Assembly (NCBI RefSeq): GCF_000004195.4
Contig: NC_030685.2
Span: forward strand, 59,520,048 to 59,584,047
Reading direction: 5' to 3'
DNA: 64,000 nucleotides
From: Xenopus tropicalis
Lineage: Eukaryota; Chordata; Amphibia; Anura; Pipidae
In this document: positions 10,641 through 21,428 of the stretch, one piece after another
How positions within the stretch are numbered: the stretch's first letter is position 1
How the letters are laid out: each line of letters opens with the position of its first letter
Translations under genes and position numbers: made by a program
The notes under the pieces: generated by a model
Database searches by the model: none
Told to the model about the DNA's origin: nothing
The model's input: only the letters and a program-made list of their open reading frames with translations

Positions 10641-11430
10641 GTATCAAGAAGAAAAAGTAGAAAAGAAGAAAAGTCTGACATGAACGCCATATATAACCTG
10701 CATTTGAGCATGCAGGGCAGCAAGCGGAATACTGGAGGACAAATGGGACCAAGTTAAGCCAATCGGTCCCAGGAGGGCAGTTCAGGAAAAAGCAAGTTAT
10801 GTGTCTTAGTCACACGAGAAAAGGCCTTATCTATCTGTGATGCAGATACTTATAAAACCATAACTGGCCTTCCATCACTTATGCGTGCACAACAAACTTA
10901 CACTAAATCTTCTAAAACTTAATTTTGAGACTGCTCATTAAGAAAATACATAACAAAAGCATGACTTTGTGACAATTATCAAATTCTAACATTGCATTAT
11001 AACTGAAATTAAACACAACAAACTTAAAAGAGACATTATGCACCACAAGAGGGCAGCGATATCTACATTTCTAACTCATCTCTGATAGTAATGCGGTTTA
11101 ATACCAATTTACTCCAACTTGGATAAAATAATAACCTGCAATCCATGTTTGAAATATTCATGCAAATAGCCGACATCTAAGAGATGAATAGAATACCTGT
11201 AAACATGTAATCATGTGCAAATAACTAATATAAAAGCAACCTTGCAAAAGGTAAGTGGACCCTGTAGGGTATCTTTCAATACGACAAAGCTGACCACGTT
11301 AACCTGAAAGGAAAGTTACTGCAAAGAACCTTTATTGTGTTGCAAATACTTCCATCCATATATCTCAAAAGGCATGGAAAAAATTCTGGTGCAAGAAATT
11401 AACATCTTGGTTTTAAATTGTTAATATTTT
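10641..11430. other. No gene seen; contains one strong CTCF-like word
   Basis: Unclassified AT-rich sequence. CCACAAGAGGGCAGC at 11043-11057 is close to the CTCF core consensus. Confidence 0.5.
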
Positions 11431-11434
11431 TTCC

Positions 11435-11532
11435 CTGACGAACGTTCCAGTAAGGGACTGAAACGTAGGATAAATAAACCACCCCTTTGCACTGATCAAT
11501 GCTTTATTTCTTTTTGTGCCAACATTTTTGCC

Positions 11533-11570
<38 letters not shown>
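11435..11570 (+). mobile_element. Retroelement tail with hammerhead-like core and (GA)n run
   Basis: CTGACGA at 11435-11441 and GAAACGTA at 11460-11467 enclose TTCC...GGGA, which can pair. A (GA) run ends the segment at 11542-11570. Related to the tails at 8537 and 25581. Confidence 0.4.
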
Positions 11571-11571
<1 letters not shown>

Positions 11572-11572
<1 letters not shown>

Positions 11573-12030
11573 ATAATGATGCACGCCACTAACAAAAAAT
11601 ACAACCTGGGTGCAAGAGCCATACAGTATAAACTAAAATATTGCAGGAGTAATGCCAGCACACACAGGGTTTCATACAAATGTATATAAAATTATATTTA
11701 TTGAGAGAAAAAAATAAAATAAAAATAAACATAGCAAGCCTCAACGTTTCAGTCCCCACTGGGACTTTCATCAGGAGCAGGGGCACTTCTGCCATTAGGC
11801 GAGTTGAGAAACTCGCCTCAGGCGGCAGAAGCGCCCCAGTTACCAGGGGTGGCAAAAAGCCGCTCCTGGTAACTTTAAGAGCCGAATTTCCGTTTTTTAA
11901 ACCGGAAATTCGGCTCTTCTAGTGCAGAGAGCGCAATTGCGCTCTCTGCACTAGCGATCTCACCGCCTCAGGCGGCAATATGTCCAGAATCGCCCCTGAT
12001 CAGGAGGCAAAAACTGAAGCACCTGCTATA
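11572..12030 (-). mobile_element. Retroelement tail on the minus strand, interrupted by a hAT-like MITE
   Basis: The reverse complement of about 11572-11777 matches 25581-25775: GGCTTGCTATGTTTATTTT, CCCTGTGTGTGCTGGC and ATTACTCCTGCAATATTTTA. It also carries the hammerhead-like core, as GTTTC at 11746-11750 and TCATCAG at 11768-11774 on the + strand. The hAT-like element at 11778-11998 is inserted at the core, duplicating ATCAGGAG. Confidence 0.6.
11778..11998. mobile_element. hAT-like MITE (CAGGGGCACTTCTGCC termini), 221 bp
   Basis: Starts CAGGGGC and ends GCCCCTG, with the exact 8-bp duplication ATCAGGAG at 11770-11777 and 11999-12006. Internal palindromes include GAGCCGAATTTCCG with its complement and CAGAGAGCGCAATTGCGCTC. 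Too small to code for transposase. Confidence 0.88.
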
Positions 12031-12890
12031 TATATATACACATGTAGAAACAGGAATAGCCGGCACTCACGTATAGGGGAGCTTGGTATGCCTGGGTGCA
12101 GTCTTCAAAAAAGTAGCAAACAAGGAAGAATTGAAAGCCGCTTCACGCAGGTCTTATGTTGATAAAGGAACTTTATTGCCAACAGTGAACGTTTCGGCTT
12201 TCTCAAAGATACACACACGAGTGAGGGAAAACTATAAATACCATGTATGGCGGTATATATATATGTATTGGTTTATATCCACCATGTCTTATAGGTAATG
12301 TAGGCTTACTACAGTTGTAGTGTAGCCACAAGCTTTCAGCACTCCTCTGAGATGTTTGTGCTCCTTGTCTTTGGACTCTGTATCAGTTGTCACACTTTAT
12401 GCCCTGTGGTGTAGAGTTCTAATGACACCCAGTTTGTGTTCCAGCGGATGGTGGGAACTGAACAACAAATATTGATCCATATAAGTGGGTTTCCTGTATA
12501 CTTCGGTTTTCGAATTACCCCTCTCTTGGATGCATATCAAGCAGTTCAAAAAGGCAACGTTTGTTCTCATGAAAATCTTCCCTTGTGAACTGGAGAACCC
12601 ATTACACAGCCATGTTTCTGTCTGTATAATTGTTCCTTGTTTTGAAGTATGTGGTGTTAAGGAACAAATCTGGCAACAAACATGCTTGGTTAGGACTGAG
12701 CTTTGTTCTGCTGCTGAGGGTGTTATTCTGCTGCAGTCGATTTCTTACAATCTCAGTTGCCTCTGTGGTAGCTATATGTGTGAACATGGAAGTGACATCA
12801 TACGTTACCGTTGATGCACTGTTTTGCCTACCAACGGGGCCAAGATGTTGGCCAAGTATTTTGCAATGCTTTAAGCGCATGCGTACCTAT
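12030..12890 (-). pseudogene. Penelope-like retroelement remnant (reverse transcriptase and 3' end)
   Basis: Read on the minus strand from about 12880, the translation contains TYDVTSMFTHI (RT motif with DVTSLF), then NTTYFKTRNNY and, after a frameshift, MGSPV. A later frame has EVYRKPTYMDQYLLFSSHHP and EHKLGVIRTLHHRA. This order is diagnostic of Penelope-like RTs. The catalytic YxDD segment is missing: the sequence jumps from MGSPV to the YRKPT region. At least one frameshift and an internal deletion make it dead. Downstream (lower coordinates) the tail has CCGAAACGTT and CAATAAAG. It had no partner gene here and is an old insertion. Confidence 0.85.
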
Positions 12891-13130
12891 CCGGGAGCGT
12901 ACAAAATACCGCGAGAGTTGCACAAGTATGGGGAACAGCTGCACAAGGTGCAGATTTTTAAAAGAGTACAGATTTTTGTTTCAGTGCTATACAGTATTCT
13001 TTTCCGCATCTTATTAATTTATAGTGATATTCAAACTTTAAGCAAACACATGCATTAAATGCAAAATGTTTTACAGTATTGTAAAAAGTTGTTTCAGTGT
13101 GAACTGTGTTGCAAATAAAAAATTATTCCT
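12891..13130. other. No gene seen; likely further retroelement sequence
   Basis: Lies directly beyond the recognisable Penelope-like segment. It may be more of the same element, but no motif is readable. Confidence 0.3.
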
Positions 13131-13139
13131 GTACTTATT

Positions 13140-13257
13140 TCCTTTAAATCATTGACATTTATGTGTCCTTAACACATTTCCCTGATTTTACATTTTCCCT
13201 GATTTTACATCTTTTTTTCATGGTCCCCTGAAAAACGTAAAATGGGGGTTCTACTGT
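13140..13257. mobile_element. Possible DNA transposon right end
   Basis: Ends in CGTAAAATGGGGGTTCTACT followed by GTA, which on the minus strand reads CAGTAGAACCCCCATTTTAC, a terminus-like word. An opposing terminus was not identified. Confidence 0.35.
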
Positions 13258-13298
13258 ATATTCTTTGGTTACAAATTCTCCCTAATGTTCAATACAAC

Positions 13299-14191
13299 TG
13301 TAGGGACCCATAGGGTTAATATGTCCCTATGGCTTTATGCCCTACCATGTCCTATATCTTCCTGTTACAAGGCAAAGACCCGTGTATCTAGTTTGATATT
13401 AGCATTTGTGCCTTATTGCAATGATCCCCAACCAGTGGTTTGTGAGCAACATGTTGCTCCCCAACCCATTGGATGTTGCTCCCAGGGGCCTCAAAGCAGG
13501 TTCTCATTTTTGAATTTCTGGCTTGGAGGCAAGTTTTAGTTGCATAAATCCAGTGTAATTGCCACTTAGCAGGAATCAGGATAATATCTTTAAAAGCACT
13601 TTCTAAGAAAGTGAGACTAGTTAGAAAGAGCAGTTTTCTGGCTCCAACCATGAGAGATTAGCTGGAAGTACTCTTCCCTACAGGCACTGTTGCCTTAGTG
13701 TAGGACCACAGTTAAGACGCAGGTATAAGGTTAGTTCCTATTCCTGATCCACAGTCGGCTGTTTGGGATCCTTGACTGCTAAGGATGTGTATCCTGAGGA
13801 TATTACATACTTGTCAATACTACTCTCATAGTGGTGCCGTGCTGTTTGGCTGTCTTTACCCTGCCCACACTCTGTCAAGGTGGGATAAAACGGTGGACAC
13901 CATACCTTTCTATCTTCCGTGCCTCCTCTGAGTGAGTATTACATAACCCTGTGGATCATTTGTCTTGGACAAATAAACAAGTTAAGTTCTGTTTTACCAC
14001 AAAAGAACCTTCTGGCATCCATTCTTTCCATTACTTTGCATACAGCGAGTTGTAGTTGCACTACACCCCTTGGGTATTTACACATAGCGAAAGCCCATCT
14101 TGTGTGTCCCATCTTGTGTGTCCTATGTACCCCATGCTCTGAAGCCTATCTAGCTGGTCTGGTCTGTAAATACAGCCAAATAGGGGTTACA
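13299..14191 (+). mobile_element. Solo LTR, copy 2, with an older MITE fragment inside
   Basis: Starts TGTAGGGACCCATAGGG and ends AATAGGGGTTACA. The flanks CAAC and CTAC agree at 3 of 4 positions. AATAAA lies at 13972-13977. The interior includes a GATCCCCAACC-family hAT-like fragment at about 13424-13562 not present in copy 1. Same orientation as copies 1 and 3. Confidence 0.72.
13424..13562. mobile_element. hAT-like MITE fragment (GATCCCCAACC family) inside LTR copy 2
   Basis: Shares GATCCCCAACCAGTG, GATGTTGCTCCCA and TTGGAGGCAAGTTTT with 129-672. The right end is missing. Confidence 0.65.
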
Positions 14192-14269
14192 CTACCTATT
14201 TCAGATCTGAAACAAAAATACCCTTTCTTACATAATCAATAGCTTTCCTAATTGCAACTACAAAATTTT

Positions 14270-15199
14270 GCCAGACAAACACTATCTTAACTAACAGATG
14301 CAACAAAAACAACCCTCTAAATAAACTCTGGACACAACACGAAACCACAAAATCCAATTCTCAAATATACAGATATATATGAACCACCATTAACACCAAC
14401 AACCCTAGTACTAACCTTACAAAATCACACCCATCATGCAATGCTTACCAGCCAGTAAGTACCAGGAAATGTCCCTACAAATTCTAACTCTACCATATAG
14501 GCACAGCCTCCTCAGACAAATGTTTGAAATGCGGCAGCCCCAGAGCAGATCTCATACATTGCCTTTGGTTGTTCCCAAACAAATCTATCAGGAAAATCTT
14601 TCACAGCCACTTGGGCCATATTTAGTAAACTCCCTCCTTATATACAATTCACACTACCAGAAATAGCCATAACGACTGGCCGCAGTAGCCAGGAAAGCTA
14701 TTCTACATCAATGGTTCTCACATACTCCCCCACCCATTACCCTGGTGCAACAAAGACTCCCTTACATCTTTCACTTAGACTGGATAGAAACCAATAGAAA
14801 CCGATAGACCAATAAAGAAAACTATATCCAAGAATTGTTTGACACATGGCTTACCTACATAACTACCTTACCTCAAGCAATAAAGTACTTAACAATACAT
14901 GTCTTTCAACACACTACTTGGTATAGTGCAGAAATACTTCTAGATAATTCACTTTGTCCAGGATGCAGAACTGGCACTTTCATGTCCAAAACCAATACTC
15001 TGCAACCACCTTTCCGCCATTATGATATGTCAATTTAGGACTGTTCTGGATACATCTAACCAAAAGGTCACAAGATTCTAAGCTTTTTTACTTTATTCTC
15101 TTCTCCTTTTACTGAACAATTTGCTGAACAAGTGATGTTACCTTTATCTCAAATCTCTGTTCATTTGAAAACTTTAAATAAAAGCAATTATTAATAAAA
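14270..15199 (+). pseudogene. L1-like LINE remnant: C-terminus of ORF2 and 3' tail
   Basis: On the + strand from 14512 one frame reads SDKCLKCGSPRADLIHCLWL, the Cys-rich motif near the C-terminus of L1-like ORF2. About 100 bp further, another stretch reads VARKAILHQWFSHTPPPITL and then LFDTWLTYITTLP, the usual order of the ORF2 tail. Stops and frameshifts separate them, so it is not functional. The segment ends with AATAAAAGCAATTATTAATA, compatible with a 3' end. It is 5'-truncated, directly behind LTR copy 2. Confidence 0.78.
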
Positions 15200-16960
15200 C
15201 ACACTTGATGAATTTTCCCAATCCACCCCCCCCCCTGGAAATTTTCTGCGTATATCCAGGAGACACCTTTGTTTCTCTAGGTTTTTACAGCAGAGAAGGT
15301 ACACTTTATTTTACTATTATTACCATGCAATCAGTGTTTGAAATACCAGCGCTAACTACTAAAAATATTTGTTTTTCCCTCAGCTGTCACTTGTGTGATT
15401 AAATGTGGCCCTTGTCCAATTGTTTGCAGGACCAAGCAGGTAGTTTTCCTAGCTTCGACTAGACAATATTGCTTGAAATGGTCGTTTTTCATAGATGGAC
15501 AAATTGTACTTAGAAACGGTCATTTTAGGATAACCTTGGACAATGTAGCGTAGATGCAATTGGCCTCATGATGGGCTGAGTTCTAGACAATGTGAGCATG
15601 CATATGGCAATGTTCATCTTAGATCCAGCTAGAAAGACTACATTTACTGCAGCAATAGTGTGCATTCATTAGAATTATATCCCAATGCATGGGGACACAG
15701 GGGGAGCATGAATTATGTTCCCTAAATGTGCTTATTTATAAAATATTGCATGGGGTTGTTATTTCATGCCACCTAATGGAAAATTATGAAGACAACAACC
15801 AAATCAGTTGAAATTTTACATTTCCATTGATGTTACACTGATGGCACAGTTGCCCTCAACATACAGGAACAGTGACCTTAGTGTGTAATAACATACTGAG
15901 GCCCCAGCACAATCAACCTGGTGTGACTTTAACCTTAGTTCAGTTTTATCATATACGCCCACTTGCAGGAATGTGTTATTTGTTTTTATAATGTTTGCAG
16001 AGCAAGTAATGGAAGAAATCTATTGATGGCAGACTTCTTTAGTGTTTCATCTTTGACAACTGCACTGACAACAAAATGTATACAGATGTTTTGTTTGCAC
16101 ACATGTGCATTACATTCAAAGCCAATATAATACCCAGGCCGTGTGTCCAAACAATTATGAACAATTCAGTATTCACTAAAAGCCACTCCCTGTCCTGCAC
16201 ACACTCACTGCTGCACAAAAAACTTGCACTAAAGCACCTTTGTAGGTAAAAATGTAACTGACTGCTGCACATATTCCTTTTTCGCAGATGGGGAAAACTA
16301 CAACAGGGCAAATATTAAGCAATCTTGATTCTTGCTGCCCAGGGTTAGCAGCTGGCAATGATGCAGCTGTTTCCTTATTAGGCCACTAGGTGGTGCCCCG
16401 CGCTGCCTAAAGGAAAAGCAGTCATTAAGTTAAATACAAATATCGTCTGCATCCCGCAGCAAGAACCAAAGATCCCGTTTGGCTGTATCACCTTATATCA
16501 CTAGTTACATTAGACCAGAGGACCTTATAAAAATACGAAAGCTTATGCAGCAGTAATTTGCCAACACATGACACAAAAAAATGTTAACAATGTTGCAGGG
16601 TCTACAAGAAACAAATTCACTACAATATCTTCTAGTACCAGAGACATTCAAAGGCACACTATCGCACAAGAACAATGTAAAACTGAACCCATGAACACTC
16701 ATATATGAGCGCTTATAGAGACAATATCTAAAATTTGCATCCATACATGCTTCGTAGCACCTTGTGACAAGTGTCTATGATTTATTAGTGATGAATTGCA
16801 TGTATACAAGGGAACAATTGACTAACACCTAGAGCTAGACTGTAGGTGACACTGGCTTATGCTTCATTTATTATATCCAAAAAGCATTTGCATAGTCTCC
16901 TGCCATAGATTTTTTCAGGTCACTCTGATAACTTATGCCTGCGAGTACACCACTAACTAA
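15200..16960. other. No gene seen; mostly unclassified sequence
   Basis: Near 15222-15245 a fragment (CCCCTGGAAATTTTCTGCG) matches the right end of the hAT-like element at 52643-54323. CCACTAGGTGGTGC at 16383-16396 is CTCF-like. The rest shows chance reading frames only. Confidence 0.5.
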
Positions 16961-16963
16961 AAC

Positions 16964-17110
16964 AGGGGTCCCCAACATTTCTTACTCCTGAGCCACAGTC
17001 AAACTGAAAAGATGCAGAAGAGGAAGGCAAAGGATTAAAAAACGAAAAAAATGAAGACCAATTAAAAAGATGCTAAGAATAGGCCATACTATAACGTACT
17101 AACATTCATC
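16964..17110. mobile_element. Chimeric MITE fragments
   Basis: Begins CAGGGGTCCCCAACA, a hAT-type terminus, then passes at about 17030 into AATGAAGACCAATTAAAAAG, a word from the long TTAA-flanked T2-type family seen at 48170-48240. Neither element is complete. Confidence 0.5.
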
Positions 17111-17151
17111 ATCAAGGCGAACCAAGCCTTTGTAAAGATGGGCATTAACAT

Positions 17152-17260
17152 TAGAGATGCACCAAATCCAGGATTCGGTTCGGGGTTCGAGCATATACTA
17201 ATTAGGATTCGGATTCAGGGGTTTGGTCGAACCTGAAAGACTGAGTTTGGTACGTCCCTA
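17152..17260. mobile_element. hAT-like MITE (GATGCACCAAATCCAGG family), 109 bp
   Basis: Begins TAGAGATGCACCAAATCC and ends GGTACGTCCCTA. It is flanked by the exact 8-bp duplication ATTAACAT at 17144-17151 and 17261-17268. A longer relative lies at 33371-33537, and a degraded copy probably at 63285-63490. Confidence 0.8.
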
Positions 17261-17268
17261 ATTAACAT

Positions 17269-18211
17269 AAACTAAGAAGTAATAAAATGAATTGCCTACT
17301 TATAAATGTATAAATGTATAAATACTGAGCAGCCCCACAAATGCGTTATGCTAATAAGCTTTTATAACTGTAAGAACCAACCACAACAATAACACTGTAT
17401 TATGGCACATCAAAATACAAAAACATGCTCATAGGAAGCAGATGTGGCTGTGAAAAACCATTCGCAGATTTGTATTCCACAAAAAAACCCAGGAATGGCA
17501 TCTTAGGTCTCAAAGTCACTGTAGGTGACAAGGGCATGAGCTGTAATCTATGGAGTGTATCAGCCCTGTAAATAGGAGTGGGTAGAATTGAGCACATATT
17601 TGTATTAATAGCACTATTAGTATGCAACAGCAGAACAAAATATCAAATATTGCACATGTTGCATAAGATGCCATACACAGGTAAAAGACCTTATTTACTA
17701 AAAATGGGGAAATGTGCAAAGTAAAAAAAAGGACACAAAGCATGTTTCCCCACTGTTTGTGAACCTGGGAACAGCTCCTTTCCCTTCTAGATTGTACCCA
17801 AGGAATAGTGCCTCACTCTGCCTGCAACCAGCAGCATAGCATTCAGAGGGGCAGCTGGTACTTGGGCATCCCGTGGCAGGGTCACACAAATTCCAGTGGG
17901 CCCTATCACGTGACGGGCCTTGCTGCCTAAAGCTTACTACCTGCTTTCCAAAACGCCTTCTCACACTATGTTATTTCTCATAGTGATACACAGCTTTTCC
18001 ACTATACTGAGTCACAGTGGGAGCATGTGGAAAGGAGCACAAAGGAGGGTTACATGGCCTGTGGTTTATTGATCAGGCACAAGTCAAGATCTTCACCATC
18101 TTCTTCCTACACAGGCAAACATGGTAAAAGCACTGGTAGTGTATTAGGAGACAGTTGCAGAACCCTGGGCACTGGGTTAAGCAAGCTAAGCAACTGAAGG
18201 GGAGGTGGCTC
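17269..18211. other. No gene seen; unclassified sequence
   Basis: Only chance reading frames, no recognised repeat. Confidence 0.5.
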
Positions 18212-18819
18212 TGGATTTCCAATTCCCCCCTGGAAAGTACACAATTACACACCTTAGGGACCATATAATCACTATTTCTAATGCTAACAAACTCCCAGAA
18301 CAAACCCCTACCAGGTTTAACCTCCCACAGGCACCATAGGGTAGGCAGAGTATGACACACACAGGCAGCATAGGGCAGGCAGAGTATGGCACACACAGGC
18401 AGCATAGGGCAGGCAGAGTATGGCACACACAGGCAGCATAGGGCAGGCAGAGTATGGCACACACAGGCAGCATAGGACAGGCAGAGTATGGCACACAGGC
18501 AGCATAGGACAGGCAGGATTTCCAATTCCCCCCTGGAAAGTACACAATTACACACCTTAGGGACCATATAATCACTATTTCTAATGCTAACAAACTCCCA
18601 GAACAAACCCCTACCAGGTTTAACCTCCCACAGGCACCATAGGGTAGGCAGAGTATGGCACACACAGGCAGCATAGGGCAGGCAGAGTATGGCACACATA
18701 GGAAGCATGGGGCAGGAAGTTTATGGCACATACAGGCAGCAAATGGCAGGCAGAGTATGGCACACAAAGGCAGCATAGCGCATGCAGAGTATGGCACAAA
18801 ATCTGAAAGTCGCTCATTA
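18212..18819. repeat. 304-bp tandem duplication carrying a 34-bp minisatellite
   Basis: Segment 18212-18515 is repeated from 18516 (offset 304 bp), with GGATTTCCAATTCCCCCCTG starting both. The second half of each copy is a tandem array of CAGGCAGCATAGGGCAGGCA plus GAGTATGGCACACA (34 bp). About 5 units lie at 18343-18515 and about 5 more diverged units at 18647-18800. Because 34 is not a multiple of 3, all frames stay open in places; these are not genes. Confidence 0.9.
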
Positions 18820-19375
18820 CCCTTGGTCACGCAGTACTTGGCATTTAGGAATTTGCTGCAGTTTAGGTTGCGGGAAAGTGTCATTTCAGGTCAAAGCTTC
18901 TTTATACATATGAACATGAGAAAGGAACATGGTCGGCAATAAATCGTGAGGCCCCCCTAGTGCATATTTTGTCTAAGTAAATAAAAACTCATTTTAAAAT
19001 AACTTGTTGTTTTTCAGATCCAGATTTGCATCTGGATGCAATTTGCTATCTTTAGAAAGTATTCCCTGTGGTGAAGGTTTCATTCCACCATAGCTCCCAT
19101 AGTAAATCTGAATATCACAGCAGCTCCCATAGTAAGCTGATCCTCATTCATATAGACCACACACAAGCCAAGCAGTACAGTTGCACTCTATGCTCTATGC
19201 TCTGTGCTCTATTGCTATACCTATAGAAATTCTAAAGGTCCGGTGGGGCAAAGTCAGCACCTTTTCTGCAGTTGATGCAGTCCTTGTACAATGTGTCCCC
19301 TAGGCCCCACTGTATGATATCGATCACTCGCTTCCAGGCTGATGATCGGATTCACTCCTTTGGTGGATATAAACC
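18820..19375. other. No gene seen; unclassified sequence
   Basis: No recognised repeat or gene. Confidence 0.45.
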
Positions 19376-19383
19376 TAGTAAAT

Positions 19384-19588
19384 CAGGGGAGGGCAAACTT
19401 TTTGGCTCAGGGGCCACATTGACTTTTAAAATTTGACAGATGGGCCAAGCCGCTGCGCTTACATGCAGTCGTGATGCCAAGTCTTGCATGATGAGACTTG
19501 TGGAGTTGGGATTTTCTGAAAGGGCGGACGGGATTAAAAAGACCAATGGGCTGGACGTGGCCCGCAGGTCATAGTTTGCCCATCCCTG
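19384..19588. mobile_element. hAT-like MITE (CAGGGGAGGGCAAAC termini), 205 bp
   Basis: Starts CAGGGGAGGGCAAACTTTTT and ends GTTTGCCCATCCCTG. The exact 8-bp duplication TAGTAAAT flanks it at 19376-19383 and 19589-19596. Confidence 0.88.
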
Positions 19589-19888
19589 TAGTAAATTGTA
19601 GCACTTAGCAGGTAGCATTTAAAACCAATGCTTGGTTATGGGTTTCTTTACATCAAGCAAACTCTACACATTAACTCATATATCTCTATGAACTCAGGAT
19701 TTGGAAAACAGTAACCATAGGTTATATGGATCAAAGGAAGATACTTCAAATGAACACAGCTGCATAGTAAATAAACATTTTTCACTGATTGATATATATA
19801 TTTTTAGAGAGTTTCTCTTCCTTTGCTTATCTTGCTCATATTGCTAATTATGCTTATTAATGTTTGAAATTATGAATACTAATAATAA

Positions 19889-19922
19889 AGTTTATATATA
19901 ATATATATATATATATATATTA
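19889..19922. repeat. AT dinucleotide microsatellite
   Basis: Run of alternating A and T, about 15 repeats, with one interruption. Confidence 0.9.
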
Positions 19923-19997
19923 TTTTAGCTTATGAACACACAAGCACTGTCGAGGTAGAAGCATTATCCTTTTTAGCATACTAAGAACCAAACAATC

Positions 19998-20070
19998 CAC
20001 CACAGGCCCAACACAAATTCACTGTCTATGGCATCTTACAGCAGCCCCTCTAGTATTTGCTAGACTTAGC
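19998..20070. repeat. Dispersed repeat, 'GGCCCTGGCATTT' family fragment
   Basis: CACTGTCTATGGCATCTTAC and CAGCAGCCCCTCTAG match 2025-2060 almost exactly. Confidence 0.65.
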
Positions 20071-20421
20071 ATAGAATAACATATGTATATATATCTAAAA
20101 TATAGTGGGGGTCATTTAGCATCACTGTGCAGTAACCAATGGCAATCAACGAAATTGCTGCATTCGCAGTTCTAAATGCTGAAGAAAGTCAACCACTGAT
20201 TGGCTGCTATGGCTTACTGCCCATGGACATATTTGCCCGGTGTTGATAAATGAGCTCCAGCGTGTTTTGTATTTTTCATTAATATAAATAAACTTTTCTT
20301 TTTAAATATTGTAGATCAAGGAGGCAAATGTTGGCACTTCATTGCTTGCAGCTGCCCCACATTCTGTATCAAATTTCCAGTTTTGCTAAAATTCTCATGA
20401 GGAGCAAAGTGTTTCTGCAGA

Positions 20422-20688
20422 CAGCGCCGGATTTGTGACGCGGGCGCCCCGAGGCCGCCCCCCTCCGGCCTCCCCCTGTGCGCATGCGTGAATCGCCAAC
20501 CCCGCCCCCCCACACAGCTGCGCATGCGCATACATTTCATCTCCCATACGGAGCAGTGGGGAGAGGTCCCCATTGCTCCGTATAGGAGCAAAATTTAAAA
20601 ATGTAATTGCGGCGGGGCGGCATGCCGCCCCTAAACTTTTGCCGCCCTAGGCCTGGGCCTTTGTGGCCTCTCCACAAATCCGGGCCTG
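20422..20688. mobile_element. hAT-like MITE (CAGCGCCGGATTTGTG termini), copy 1, 267 bp
   Basis: Starts CAGCGCCGGATTTGTG and ends CACAAATCCGGGCCTG. It has the exact 8-bp duplication TCTGCAGA at 20414-20421 and 20689-20696. GC-rich inside, with ATACGGAGCAGTGGGGAGAG and its inverse ATTGCTCCGTAT. Nearly identical to 26250-26547. Confidence 0.9.
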
Positions 20689-20989
20689 TCTGCAGAACAA
20701 ACCCAGCATGGAGGATTTGGGAATCCTTCAGTTACTTTGGAGTAGGAGAAATAATAGGTTACCTGAAAGCAGTTCTAATGTGTAGCGCTGGCTCTCTCTG
20801 AAAGAGCTAAAAAAAATACATTTGTTGGTTCAAGAATAAAATGTTAAATGTTAGAGTGAATTATTTGCTTTGTAAACAGTGTAATTTAAAAATAAATAGT
20901 ATACCATAAAAATTATGACAGTATCCCTTTAAGCATCCATGCTGGTCGCTGGGTTGCCCACCCCCCGTGATGGTCCCTGTTTCTTAAAT

Positions 20990-21428
20990 AATATTTTCCA
21001 CATCGTTTTTTTACACCTCCCCCCTTATCAAAAGGCATCTGCATTGCTTAGAGGAGTTTTTTTTCCTAGTGGTTTCAGCTTTGGCCTTTTCTAGTTTGGT
21101 ACACCTCAGCTGTAGTTGTCTTAGTGTGTCCTCTTCGGGTGGGTTATGTTGTTGTTCCAACTCTGTGAGACGCTGTTGGATGTCATTCACTTTTTGGTTG
21201 GCTACCCTTCTTGCCCCAGCTATGGCCCCAATTAGTACTCCCCTATTCATGGCTCTAAAGGCGTCCCAGACTACACCAGGGCTTGTAGAGTTTTGGTTCC
21301 CCAGTTGGCTTGTGAAACTGTCTCCTAAATGTCTCCACATTTGGGGTCCCCCCGAGGGCAAAATTTAATTTAAATAGGAGTGGTGAATGGTCAGATTTGG
21401 CTCTTGGAAGATATAATATTTAGCCAGC
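20990..21428 (-). pseudogene. L1-like ORF2 endonuclease C-terminus and linker (inverted part of a LINE insertion)
   Basis: On the minus strand, KSDHSPLLFKLNF contains the SDH motif that ends the apurinic-type endonuclease domain. After a frameshift it continues with SPGVVWDAFRAMNRGVLIGA and KVNDIQQRLTELEQQ, the helical linker before the RT domain of L1-like ORF2. The segment directly abuts a + strand ORF2 C-terminus at about 21429. The two pieces come from distant parts of one ORF2 in opposite orientation, as left by twin priming during L1 insertion. Frameshifts make it non-functional. Confidence 0.82.

Noticed and set aside
12630..13058. 142-codon + strand frame
   Set aside because: It is the antisense of the Penelope-like RT remnant, which reads convincingly on the other strand.
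18073..18884. Minus-strand reading frames of 211 and 232 codons with the same kind of repeat
   Set aside because: Same 34-bp array plus a 304-bp duplication. The period is not a multiple of three and there is no independent coding evidence.
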